Below, in pieces: positions 29,654 to 37,943 of a DNA stretch of 64,000 nt; position 1 is the stretch's first letter; each line of letters opens with the position of its first letter. Where the stretch lies: NCBI RefSeq assembly GCF_014197855.1, contig NZ_JACIGJ010000007.1:62001-126000 (forward strand), written 5' to 3'. Made by a program: the position numbers and the translations under genes. Source of the stretch: Roseospira marina. GTDB taxonomy: Bacteria > Pseudomonadota > Alphaproteobacteria > Rhodospirillales > Rhodospirillaceae. The notes under the pieces are model-generated. The model made no database searches and was not told the origin of the DNA. It saw nothing but the letters and a program-made list of their open reading frames with translations.

Positions 29654-30171
29654 GTCTGCTGTCCTCTCGTGGCGGGCGCGCCCGGATGGGCGTCCACCGG
29701 GTCGTGCGGCCGGTCGGCGCCCCGGAGCGCGGCGCGGCGGCGTGCGGCGCGATGGGCCACGGCGGCCAGCCCGCTGCGCAGCAGCCCGGGAAAGACGCGG
29801 TCGAACACCAGCCCGGCCAGCCGGTCGGCCATTTCGTAGTCGGCCTCCAGATGGACGCGGACGCGCCCGCCGGGGCGATCCGCGAACCGCCAGGTCTGAC
29901 GCAGCGTTCGGAACGGCCGGTCGTGTGAGACGATGTCGATCCGTTCCCCGGGCGTGAAGCGGGCGCGGCTGAGGAACGTCATCGTCAGGCCGCCGGCGCC
30001 GACGGTCTGATAGACGCGCAGAACCGGACCGTCCGGGCCGTCCTCCCAGCCGTCCAGACGCACGCCGGCGAAGCCCGGCATGAACGCCGGATAGTCGCCG
30101 ATGTCGGCGATCACCTCGTACACCGCCGGGCGGGGCAGCGGCAGATCACGCTGAAGACGAAGACAAGCCAT
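29650..30171 (-). CDS. RatA/COQ10-like SRPBCC (START) domain protein
   Basis: 173 residues with an SRPBCC fold (about 1-145): LPRPAVYEVIADIGDYPAFMPGF, then FTPGERIDIVSHDRPFRTL and EMADRLAGLVFDRVFPGLL, as in the COQ10/RatA family. Eukaryotic COQ10 binds ubiquinone and helps its use in respiration. The position as first gene of an operon with ubiE and menA suggests a quinone chaperone. The C-terminal 25 residues are Arg/Pro-rich. The alternative, a RatA-type ribosome-assembly inhibitor, is less likely in this context. Confidence 0.78.
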   Translation of the reverse strand: MACLRLQRDLPLPRPAVYEVIADIGDYPAFMPGFAGVRLDGWEDGPDGPVLRVYQTVGAGGLTMTFLSRARFTPGERIDIVSHDRPFRTLRQTWRFADRPGGRVRVHLEADYEMADRLAGLVFDRVFPGLLRSGLAAVAHRAARRRAALRGADRPHDPVDAHPGAPATRGQQT

Positions 30172-30352
30172 GGCGGAAAAGGTGTGGGCGGGGACGGACG
30201 GCGACGAGCGCCTTGGTTAGGCGTCCGGGACGCCCGGGTCAAGTCGTGCGAGGACAGGACGGCCCCGCGCACGGGCGCGGTTGCGGCGATGGGACCGCCT
30301 CGCCTAGGGTGCGCCGGAGCCGTCCTGCCTCACACCAACGGAGCCGACACCG

Positions 30353-31264
30353 ATGGAGCCCCCATCCATGGAGCCCACGCCCACGCCCACGCCGCCCTCG
30401 CCGGACGCGGCGTCCCCGCGCGCCGCCATCGGCCGGACGGACTGCGCCACCGACACCATCACCCCCGGGCCGGTGATCCGGATGCAGGCGACCATCAACG
30501 ACGCCGTCGAGGACCCCGCGCCGGGCGACCCGCTCCCGCCCCTGTGGCACTGGCTGTACACGCTGCCCGCCGCGACCATGACCGACGTGGGACCGGACGG
30601 TCACGCGCGGCTGGGCGGCTTCCTGCCGGCCGTACCGCAGGAACGGCGCATGTGGGCCGGGGGCCGCCTAACCTTCCACGATGTCCCGCTGGGGATCGGC
30701 GGCACCATCACGCGGGAATCCGAAATCCTCGATGTGCAGGAAAAAACCGGCGCGGCCGGCGCCATGGTGTTCGTGACGGTGCGCCACGCCATCTCCACGG
30801 CGCGTGGACTGGCGGTGGAGGAGGACCATGACATCGTCTATGTCGCGCGCCCGCCGGCGTTCGTTCCGCCGAAGCCCCGGGCGGCGCCGCCCGACCCGCT
30901 GTGGCGGGAGCCCCTGCCGGTCGATCCGGTGCGGCTGTTCCGCTTCTCGGCGCTGACCTTCAACGGCCACCGCATCCACTACGACCGCACCTACGCGACC
31001 GAGGTCGAGGGCTTCCCGGGCCTCGTCGTCCACGGACCGTTGCAGGCCATGGCCATGATGGAAAGCGCCCGCCGGCAGGTGCCCTCGGGCCGGCCCCACA
31101 CCTTTGCCTACCGGGGGGTCCGGCCCCTGTTCGATACCGAGACGGCGGCGGTGCAGGGCTATGCGCGGGCCGACGGCGGCCTCGACCTGATGACGGTCAA
31201 CGGCGACGGCTTCGTCTGCATGACCGCCACGGTCCACTGGCACAGCGCGGACGACAGCCGGTAG
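30353..31264 (+). CDS. FAS1-like/MaoC-type acyl-CoA hydratase (mesaconyl- or itaconyl-CoA hydratase family)
   Basis: 303 residues with tandem hotdog regions. The N-terminal FAS1-like dehydratase half includes MWAGGRLTFHDVPLGIGGT and the MaoC-like C-terminal half includes FSALTFNGHRIHYDRTYA and FPGLVVHGPLQAMAM. This two-half arrangement is seen in mesaconyl-C4-CoA hydratase, itaconyl-CoA hydratase and HTD2-like enzymes. The exact acyl-CoA cannot be told. It stands alone, divergent from the quinone operon. The start is the first of two ATGs (30353, 30368). Confidence 0.75.
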   Translation: MEPPSMEPTPTPTPPSPDAASPRAAIGRTDCATDTITPGPVIRMQATINDAVEDPAPGDPLPPLWHWLYTLPAATMTDVGPDGHARLGGFLPAVPQERRMWAGGRLTFHDVPLGIGGTITRESEILDVQEKTGAAGAMVFVTVRHAISTARGLAVEEDHDIVYVARPPAFVPPKPRAAPPDPLWREPLPVDPVRLFRFSALTFNGHRIHYDRTYATEVEGFPGLVVHGPLQAMAMMESARRQVPSGRPHTFAYRGVRPLFDTETAAVQGYARADGGLDLMTVNGDGFVCMTATVHWHSADDSR

Positions 31265-31377
31265 GCGCCCCCGGAATCACGGCCACGGAACCGAGCGGGC
31301 CCGGTGTGCGTTGCCGAGGTGCGGGCTGAAACGCCCGCAGCCGACGCTTGCCCTGAACACCGCGCGGACCCGGACCC

Positions 31378-32112
31378 ATGATTCCCCTCTGGCTGCACAC
31401 CCTGTCGATCGTCTGCCTGGTCCTCGGCGCCCTTGGCGCCATCGTGATCGCCCTCGACGAACGCCGCGATCCCCAGCACATGTGGATCATGAACGTGGTG
31501 TGGCCGGTGGTGGCCCTGTTCGCGCCGTTCGTCGCGGTCTGGGCCTATTTCCGCTACGGCAAGCTCGCGACCCACCGCGCCATGCATCATGCGATGCAGC
31601 ATGATCAGCCGATGCCCAGCAAGACCCAGACCCCATTCCCGGTGATGGTTGGCAAGGGCACGGCCCATTGCGGCGCGGGCTGCACCCTGGGCGACATCCT
31701 CGCCGAATGGCTGGCGGTCCTGGTGCCCTCCGTGGCGGTCTGGTTCGGCTGGACGACGCTGTTCGCCGAGAAGATGTTCGCCGTCTGGGTGCTGGATTAC
31801 GTCTTCGCCCTGCTGTTCGGCATCGCGTTCCAGTACTTCACCATCAAGCCCATGCGGAACCTCTCGGTGGGGCAGGGGCTGGTGCAGGCGCTCAAGGCCG
31901 ACGTGCTGTCGCTGACGGCATGGCAGGTGGGCATGTATGGCTTCATGGCAATCGCGCAGTTCGCACTGTTCCGCGCCCTCCTGGGCGTGCCCCTTGAGGT
32001 TCCGACCCCCGAATTCTGGTTCATGATGCAGTTGGCCATGTGGTGCGGCTTCGCCACCGCCTATCCGGTGAACCGGTGGCTGGTGAAAACCGGCGTCAAG
32101 GAACAGATGTAA
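31378..32112 (+). CDS. DUF4396 membrane protein
   Basis: 244 residues with about six membrane helices. A cytoplasmic His/Met-rich stretch (THRAMHHAMQHDQPM, about 62-76) precedes the conserved GTAHCGAGCTLGDILAEW motif of DUF4396 proteins. The Cys/His cluster suggests metal binding, and members occur near copper or metal-handling genes. A DUF411 copper-type protein is encoded 1.2 kb downstream on the other strand. The function is not established. A 7-bp hairpin with a 6-nt loop (31320-31339) lies in the 113-bp gap before it. Confidence 0.8.
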   Translation: MIPLWLHTLSIVCLVLGALGAIVIALDERRDPQHMWIMNVVWPVVALFAPFVAVWAYFRYGKLATHRAMHHAMQHDQPMPSKTQTPFPVMVGKGTAHCGAGCTLGDILAEWLAVLVPSVAVWFGWTTLFAEKMFAVWVLDYVFALLFGIAFQYFTIKPMRNLSVGQGLVQALKADVLSLTAWQVGMYGFMAIAQFALFRALLGVPLEVPTPEFWFMMQLAMWCGFATAYPVNRWLVKTGVKEQM

Positions 32113-32144
32113 GGACCGACTGACCGAGATCCCGAGGCAATCCC

Positions 32145-33161
32145 ATGCATATGACACAGCTGACCGAAACCGCACGCGCCCTGGTCGCCGACGGCAAGGG
32201 CATTCTGGCCGCCGACGAAAGCACGGGCTCCATCCGCAAGCGTTTCGACGCCGTGGGGGTGACCTCCACGGAGGAGAGCCGCCGCGACTACCGCCACATG
32301 CTGGTCGGGACGCCGGGGATCGGCGCGCACATCAGCGGCGTCATCCTGTTCGACGAAACCCTGCGCCAGACGGCGCCCGACGGCACCCCGTTGGTCCGGC
32401 TGATCGAACAAGCCGGCATGATCCCCGGCATCAAGGTCGATACCGGCGCCAAGCCGCTCGCCCCCGACCCGGAGAGCGGCGAGACCGTCACCGAGGGCCT
32501 GGACGGGCTGCGCGACCGGTTCCAGGAGTACGCCGCCCTCGGCGCCCGCTTCGCCAAATGGCGGGCCGTCTACGCCATCGGCCACGGCAAGCCCAGCGCG
32601 CGCAGCGTGCACGTCAACGCCCACGCCCTGGCGCGCTATGCCGCGCTGGCGCAGGAGGCGGGCATCGTCCCGATCGTCGAGCCCGAGGTGCTGATGGACG
32701 GCGCCCACGACATCGACGCCTGTTTCGCGGCGACCGAACGGGTCCAGCACGCCGTGTTCACGGAGCTGGTCGCGCAGGGTGTGCGGCCGGAGGGCCTGCT
32801 GCTCAAGCCGAACATGGTGATCTCCGGCGCGAACGCGGCGGCGCAGGCCGACCCGGACACGGTCGCGGAGCGGACCCTGGCCTGCCTGCGCCGCACGGTG
32901 CCGGCCGCCGTGCCGGGCGTGGTGTTCCTGTCCGGCGGGCAGGGCGACGAGCAGGCGACGATCAACCTGGACGCCATCAACACGCGGGCCCAGCGGGACG
33001 GCGCGCCCTGGCGGCTGAGCTTTTCCTATGGCCGGGCGTTGCAGCAGGCGGCCCTGCGCACCTGGGCCGGCGACAACGCCAAGACCGAGGCGGCCCGGGC
33101 CGCGTTCCTGGAGCGCGCGCGGGCCAATCAGGAGGCCGCGCTGGGCCGGCTCGCGGCCTGA
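32145..33161 (+). CDS. fba: Class I fructose-bisphosphate aldolase
   Basis: 338 residues, a normal length for the eukaryote-type class I aldolase. GILAADESTGSIRKRF near the N-terminus, GIKVDTGAKPL, WRAVYAIG and LLLKPNMVISG are diagnostic. Lys221 in LLKPNM corresponds to the Schiff-base lysine of muscle aldolase. It cleaves fructose 1,6-bisphosphate in glycolysis or forms it in gluconeogenesis or the Calvin cycle, without metal. It stands 32 bp after the DUF4396 gene and ends in a hairpin. Confidence 0.95.
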   Translation: MHMTQLTETARALVADGKGILAADESTGSIRKRFDAVGVTSTEESRRDYRHMLVGTPGIGAHISGVILFDETLRQTAPDGTPLVRLIEQAGMIPGIKVDTGAKPLAPDPESGETVTEGLDGLRDRFQEYAALGARFAKWRAVYAIGHGKPSARSVHVNAHALARYAALAQEAGIVPIVEPEVLMDGAHDIDACFAATERVQHAVFTELVAQGVRPEGLLLKPNMVISGANAAAQADPDTVAERTLACLRRTVPAAVPGVVFLSGGQGDEQATINLDAINTRAQRDGAPWRLSFSYGRALQQAALRTWAGDNAKTEAARAAFLERARANQEAALGRLAA

Positions 33162-33177
33162 GGCTTGACGGCGGCAC

Positions 33178-33207
33178 CCGCTGCGGGTTCCCTCAAACCC
33201 GCAGCGG
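33178..33207. terminator. Perfect 12-bp hairpin between fba and the convergent DUF411 gene
   Basis: CCGCTGCGGGTT (33178-33189) pairs with AACCCGCAGCGG (33196-33207) around CCCTCA. It lies between two convergent genes and lacks a T-run. Confidence 0.6.
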
Positions 33208-33265
33208 ATGGACACAGATCGGGCCCGCAACGGGCGTCAACGGTCCGTGTCAAAGGCCGTTGGTC

Positions 33266-33760
33266 TCAGTGCGTGGCGTAGACCGTGGGCTGGTCCGGGC
33301 CGTCGAACAGCAGGACGGCATAGGGGGAGTCATGCCCCGGAACGTCCATGCCCGGAGCGGCCGGCGGCATGCCGGGCACCGCGAGGCCGGTGGCCGCCGG
33401 GGCCTCCGCCAGCAGGCGCTGGATGTCGGTGGCGGGCACATGCCCCTCGATCACATAGCCGTCCACGGTTGCGGTGTGGCACGAGACCAGATCGTCCGGC
33501 ACGCCGGCCAGCGCCTTCACCTTGTACAGCGCCTCCGTGTCCTTCTCGATCACCGTGAAGCCGTGCGCGCGCAGGTGCTCGCCCCAGGCGCCGCAGCAGC
33601 CGCAGGTCGGGGCCTTGTAGACGGTGATGACGGACGCCTCCGACGCCGACGCGGCGGCCCTGGGCATAGCGGGCTCAGAGGCGGACGCGGCGGCGACCGC
33701 CACGGGTGCGCCGACGAGTAAGGCGCCCGCGACGAGGGATCGGACGGAAAATCGAAGCAT
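33266..33760 (-). CDS. DUF411 periplasmic metal-binding protein
   Basis: 164 residues with a cleavable signal peptide (about 1-27). The DUF411 core reads TVYKAPTCGCCGAWGEHLRA (a thioredoxin-like CGCC site), then VPDDLVSCHTATVDGYVIEGHVPA. DUF411 proteins are linked to copper resistance and cytochrome oxidase copper handling. The C-terminus has an additional Met/Pro-rich stretch (PGMPPAAPGMDVPGHDSP) that could bind Cu(I). It lies 179 bp downstream of ileS on the same strand, a slot where lspA often sits after ribF-ileS; no lspA is seen. Confidence 0.85.
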   Translation of the reverse strand: MLRFSVRSLVAGALLVGAPVAVAAASASEPAMPRAAASASEASVITVYKAPTCGCCGAWGEHLRAHGFTVIEKDTEALYKVKALAGVPDDLVSCHTATVDGYVIEGHVPATDIQRLLAEAPAATGLAVPGMPPAAPGMDVPGHDSPYAVLLFDGPDQPTVYATH

Positions 33761-33939
33761 GAACCATTCTCCTTGGACCAGAGGCCGAGGAGAATGGCAG
33801 GCTCGCGTCCCCCGTCAAGCCCGGATCGTTCCGGGGTCGGTTGCAAAGATCCGGCCGCGTTCAACCGACGCGCGGCTCGTCGAGTGGACGGGCGAGACGG
33901 CCCCGGACTCAGGCGGTCATCGTCCGATGCCGTCGAGGC

Positions 33940-36765
33940 TTACGCCGGGGCCGTATCCAGCCGTCCGACGACGTCGTCGCAGCGCCCACAGACGCCCTCG
34001 TGCGCATGGGTGCCGACGTCCGGCAGGACCTTCCAGCACCGCTGGCACTTCTCGCCCTCGGCCCGCGCGACCACGACGGCGACGCCCTCGTCGCCCTCCA
34101 GGCGGAACGCCTCGGCCGGCGGCGTGCCGTCCGCCGTCAGCGTGATGCCGGAGGTGATGCAGAGATCCGCGAGGTCCAGGCCCTCGCAGGCCGCGACCAC
34201 GTCCGCCGGGGCGTACACCACCGGATGCGCCTGCAGGCTGGCGCCGATCTTCTTGGCCGCGCGCGCCTTTTCCAGCGCACCCGTGACCACGCGCCGCAGC
34301 CGGCGCACCTTGGCCCACTTCTCGGCCAGGGCGTCGTTGCGCCACGTCCGGGGCACGTCGCGGAAGACCTGGGTGTGCACCGTCTCGTCCTCACCGGGAT
34401 GGCGGATCAGCCAGGCCTCGTCGGCGGTGAACGAGATGAACGGCGCCAGCCAGCGCACGAGGTGATCGAACAGGATGTCCAGCACGGTGCGGGCGGCCCG
34501 GCGGCGCAGATCATCGGGCGCGTCGCAGTAAATCGCGTCCTTGCGGATGTCGAAATAGAACGCCGACAGGTCCGAGCCGCAGAACTGGAACAGCTCCTGG
34601 AACAGGGTGTGGAAGTCGAAGTCCTGAATGCACTGGCGGGCGATGGCGTCCATCTCCGTCAGGCGGTGCAGCACCCAGCGTTCCAGCTCCGGCATGTCCT
34701 CGACCGGCAGGCGCTCCGCCTCGGTGAAGCCGGCCAGATTGCCCAGCATGTAGCGCAGGGTGTTGCGCAGGCGGCGGTAGCTCTCGCCCACCTGCTTCAG
34801 GATCGACTTGCCGAAGCGCAGATCGTTGGAGTAGTCGGCCGACACCACCCACAGGCGCAGAATGTCGGCGCCCATGTCGTCCCAGACGTCCTTGGGCGCG
34901 ATCACGTTGCCCTTGGACTTGGACATCTTGTCCTCGCCCTTCTCGTCCAGGAGGAAGCCGTGGGTCAGCACGGCCTCGTAGGGCGCCCGACCGCGCGTGC
35001 CGCAGCTTTCCAGCAGCGAGGAATGGAACCAGCCGCGATGCTGGTCCGAGCCCTCCAGGTACAGCGAGGCCGGCCATTGCAGGTCGTCGCGCGCCTCCAG
35101 CACGAAGGCGTGGGTCGAACCGCTGTCGAACCAGACCTCGACGATGTCCGTCACCTTCTCGTAGTCGTCGGGGCTGTAGGCGCTGCCCAGGAAGCGTTCC
35201 TTGGCGTCGTCGTGGAACCACACGTCCGAGCCCTCGGCCTCGAACGCAGCGGCGATGCGATCCACGACGGCCTGATCGCGCAGCGGCTCGCCGCTGGCCT
35301 TGTGCAGGAACAGCGGCAGCGGCACGCCCCAGGCCCGTTGGCGCGACACGCACCAGTCCGGCCGCGTCTCGATCATGGAGCGGATGCGGTTGTAGCCGGT
35401 GCGCGGCACCCAGCGGGTGGCGTCGATGGCCGCGAGGGCCTTGGCGCGCAGATCGTTCGTCTCCATCGAGATGAACCACTGCGGCGTGTTGCGGAAGATC
35501 AGCGGCGCCTTGGACCGCCAGGAGTGCGGATAGCTGTGCACCAGCGAGCCATGGGCCAGCAGCGCGCCGACGTCCTTCATGGCGTCCAGCACGGCCGGGG
35601 CCACCTTGTACACATGCTGGCCGGCGAACATCGGCACATGGTCGAAGTACAGACCATCGCCGCCCACGGTGTCGGGCACCGTGATGCCGTTGGCCATGCC
35701 GAGCCAGTAGTCGTCCTCACCATGGCCCGGCGCGATGTGGACGAAGCCGGTGCCCTGGTCGGTGGTCACGAAGTCGCCCGGCAGCAGCGGCACCGGGAAG
35801 TCATAGCCCTGGCCGTGCCAGGGGTGGTGACAGATCGTCTCCGCCAGCTCCCGGCCCTTGAAGCGGTGGGCGATCTCATGCTCGGTGATGCCGGCGTCCG
35901 TGCAGACCTGGGCGACCAGATCGGCCGCCACCGCCAGCCGCTCACCGGGGACGGCGAGGCTGTCGTCGGCCGCCGCGACCACGCGCAGCACGACATAATC
36001 CATGTCGGCGCCATAGGCGATGGCGCGGTTCCCGGGCATGGTCCAGGGGGTCGTGGTCCAGATCACCACGCTGGTGTTTTCCAGCTCGGCGATGGGCGCG
36101 CGGTGCACCGGGAAGCGGACCCAGATGGTGGTCGAGGTGTGGTCGTGGTACTCGACCTCGGCGTCGGCCAGGGCGGTCTTTTCCACCACCGACCACATCA
36201 CCGGCTTGGCGCCCCGGTACAGGCCGCCGTTCATCAGGAACTTGCCCAGTTCCCGGGCGATCTGGGCCTCGGCGGCGAAGGCCATGGTGGTGTAGGGCGT
36301 CTTCCAGTCCCCGACGACGCCCAGGCGCTGGAACTCCTCGCTCTGGATATCGACCCACTTCTGCGCGAAGTCGCGGCATTCCTTGCGGAACTCGATCGGG
36401 TCGACGCTGTCCTTGTCCTGGCCGCGCTTGCGGTAGCCCTCCTCGATCTTCCATTCGATCGGCAGGCCGTGACAGTCCCAGCCTGGAACGTAGTTGGCAT
36501 CCTTGCCCAGCATCTGATGGCCGCGCACGATCACGTCCTTCAGAATCTTGTTCAGGGCGTGGCCCATGTGCAGGTGGCCGTTGGCGTAGGGCGGCCCGTC
36601 GTGAAGAATGAACTTCTCCCGGCCCTTCGACTCGTCTCGCAGGCGCCGGTACAGATCCATGCGCTGCCAGCGCGCCAGAATCTCCGGTTCCTTCTTGGCC
36701 AGCCCGGCCTTCATCGGGAAGTCGGTCTTGGGGAGGAAGACGGTGGTTTTGTAATCCACGCTCAT
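33940..36765 (-). CDS. ileS: Isoleucyl-tRNA synthetase
   Basis: 941 residues, the usual bacterial length. The HIGH-type motif lies in PPYANGHLHMGH (about 58-69) and KMSKS at 613-617. The CP1 editing domain lies between them. A C-terminal Zn site (CQRCW and CGRC) is present, as in the standard bacterial IleS type. It charges tRNA-Ile in the cytoplasm. It starts 3 bp after ribF, the common ribF-ileS pair. Confidence 0.97.
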   Translation of the reverse strand: MSVDYKTTVFLPKTDFPMKAGLAKKEPEILARWQRMDLYRRLRDESKGREKFILHDGPPYANGHLHMGHALNKILKDVIVRGHQMLGKDANYVPGWDCHGLPIEWKIEEGYRKRGQDKDSVDPIEFRKECRDFAQKWVDIQSEEFQRLGVVGDWKTPYTTMAFAAEAQIARELGKFLMNGGLYRGAKPVMWSVVEKTALADAEVEYHDHTSTTIWVRFPVHRAPIAELENTSVVIWTTTPWTMPGNRAIAYGADMDYVVLRVVAAADDSLAVPGERLAVAADLVAQVCTDAGITEHEIAHRFKGRELAETICHHPWHGQGYDFPVPLLPGDFVTTDQGTGFVHIAPGHGEDDYWLGMANGITVPDTVGGDGLYFDHVPMFAGQHVYKVAPAVLDAMKDVGALLAHGSLVHSYPHSWRSKAPLIFRNTPQWFISMETNDLRAKALAAIDATRWVPRTGYNRIRSMIETRPDWCVSRQRAWGVPLPLFLHKASGEPLRDQAVVDRIAAAFEAEGSDVWFHDDAKERFLGSAYSPDDYEKVTDIVEVWFDSGSTHAFVLEARDDLQWPASLYLEGSDQHRGWFHSSLLESCGTRGRAPYEAVLTHGFLLDEKGEDKMSKSKGNVIAPKDVWDDMGADILRLWVVSADYSNDLRFGKSILKQVGESYRRLRNTLRYMLGNLAGFTEAERLPVEDMPELERWVLHRLTEMDAIARQCIQDFDFHTLFQELFQFCGSDLSAFYFDIRKDAIYCDAPDDLRRRAARTVLDILFDHLVRWLAPFISFTADEAWLIRHPGEDETVHTQVFRDVPRTWRNDALAEKWAKVRRLRRVVTGALEKARAAKKIGASLQAHPVVYAPADVVAACEGLDLADLCITSGITLTADGTPPAEAFRLEGDEGVAVVVARAEGEKCQRCWKVLPDVGTHAHEGVCGRCDDVVGRLDTAPA

Positions 36766-36768
36766 GGC

Positions 36769-37719
36769 TCAGCCCTTGGCGTTCAGCAGGCGGCGCGCTT
36801 GATCCGCGTCCGCCGCAATCTGGGCCTTGAGGGACTCAAGGCCATCGAATTTCCGTTCCGGCCGCAAGTGCGCGACCATTTGAACCCGCAGGTGGTGGCC
36901 GTACAGATCCCCGTCGAAGTCGAACAGGTGCACTTCCAGCAGCGGGGTGGTGTCGTCGAAGGTGGGGCGCCGGCCGTAGTTGGCGACGCCCGCGTACCAC
37001 AGCGTCTCTAGCCCGCGATCGATCCCGGCCCGCACGGCGTAAACCCCGACCGCCGGGGCCACGTAATCGCCCAGCCGCAGGTTCGCGGTGGGAAAGCCGA
37101 TGGTGCGGCCGCGCGCGTCGCCGTGCTCGACCCGGCCCTCGACCTCCCAGTTGTGCCCCAGAACCGTGGCGGCCTCGTCCACGCGCCCGGCCTGGATGGC
37201 CTCGCGCGCCCAGGTCGAGGAGTAGGTGCGGCCCTCAGGGCTCAATTCCGGCGGCACGGTGGTGACGTCGAACCCCAGACCGCCCGCCATGGCGCGCAGC
37301 AGATCCGCGTCGCCCGTCCGGCCCTTGCCGAAGTGATAATCCTCGCCGATCACCACATGCCGCACGCCCAGCCCCTGGGCCAGCACCACCTCGACGAACC
37401 ATTCGGGCGCATGGCTGGCAAAATCGCGGTCGAAGTGCTGCACATAGAGGAAATCGGCGCCCAGGTCCTCGATCCGCCGCGCCTTGGTGCGCAGGGACGA
37501 CAGCGCGAACGGCGGCGCCTCGGGTTGGAACAGGCGGCGGGGGTGCGGCTCGAACGTCATCACGCCCAGGGGCGCCGCCGGACCGACCGCGCGCCGCGCT
37601 TCGGTTGCCGCCGCGATAACCGCCCGATGCCCCAGGTGGACGCCGTCGAAGTTGCCTAGCGCCACCGCCCCGCCGCGCAGGTCGGCCGGAAATTCGTCAT
37701 AGTGGCGCAGAACGCGCAT
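36769..37719 (-). CDS. ribF: Bifunctional riboflavin kinase / FAD synthetase
   Basis: 316 residues from ATG 37719 (MRVLRHYDEFPADL); an upstream in-frame start at 37788 only adds a Pro/Arg-rich tail. The N-terminal FAD synthetase has VALGNFDGVHLGHRAVI and the RTYSSTWAREAIQAG segment. The C-terminal riboflavin kinase has GRTIGFPTANLRLGDYVAPAVGVY with TLWYAGVANYGRRPTF. It makes FMN and FAD. It is directly followed by ileS. Confidence 0.95.
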   Translation of the reverse strand: MRVLRHYDEFPADLRGGAVALGNFDGVHLGHRAVIAAATEARRAVGPAAPLGVMTFEPHPRRLFQPEAPPFALSSLRTKARRIEDLGADFLYVQHFDRDFASHAPEWFVEVVLAQGLGVRHVVIGEDYHFGKGRTGDADLLRAMAGGLGFDVTTVPPELSPEGRTYSSTWAREAIQAGRVDEAATVLGHNWEVEGRVEHGDARGRTIGFPTANLRLGDYVAPAVGVYAVRAGIDRGLETLWYAGVANYGRRPTFDDTTPLLEVHLFDFDGDLYGHHLRVQMVAHLRPERKFDGLESLKAQIAADADQARRLLNAKG

Positions 37720-37943
37720 GGTGGGCGCGGGCTCCTGATCTCGGACCGGACGGGGGGCCGGACTCCGGGTCCGGCGAGCGGATGACATGGGTAGGCGATC
37801 CCGTGCCGCCGCGCAAGGCGCAATACGGGGCCGACGTCAGGCTTGGAGGCGCCGGCGCATTCAACTTTTCAGGATGAATTGTCAAATATTCAGTCCATGG
37901 CATCATGATCGGCTCGCTCTTTTCGCGAAGGAGGCCGCCCCCC

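Noticed and set aside
34000-37000. Very long opposite-strand frames across ileS (and likewise across clpB, ftsK, the hybrid kinase and the TreS region)
   Set aside because: Antisense shadows caused by GC-rich codon usage; the sense frames carry full family motifs.
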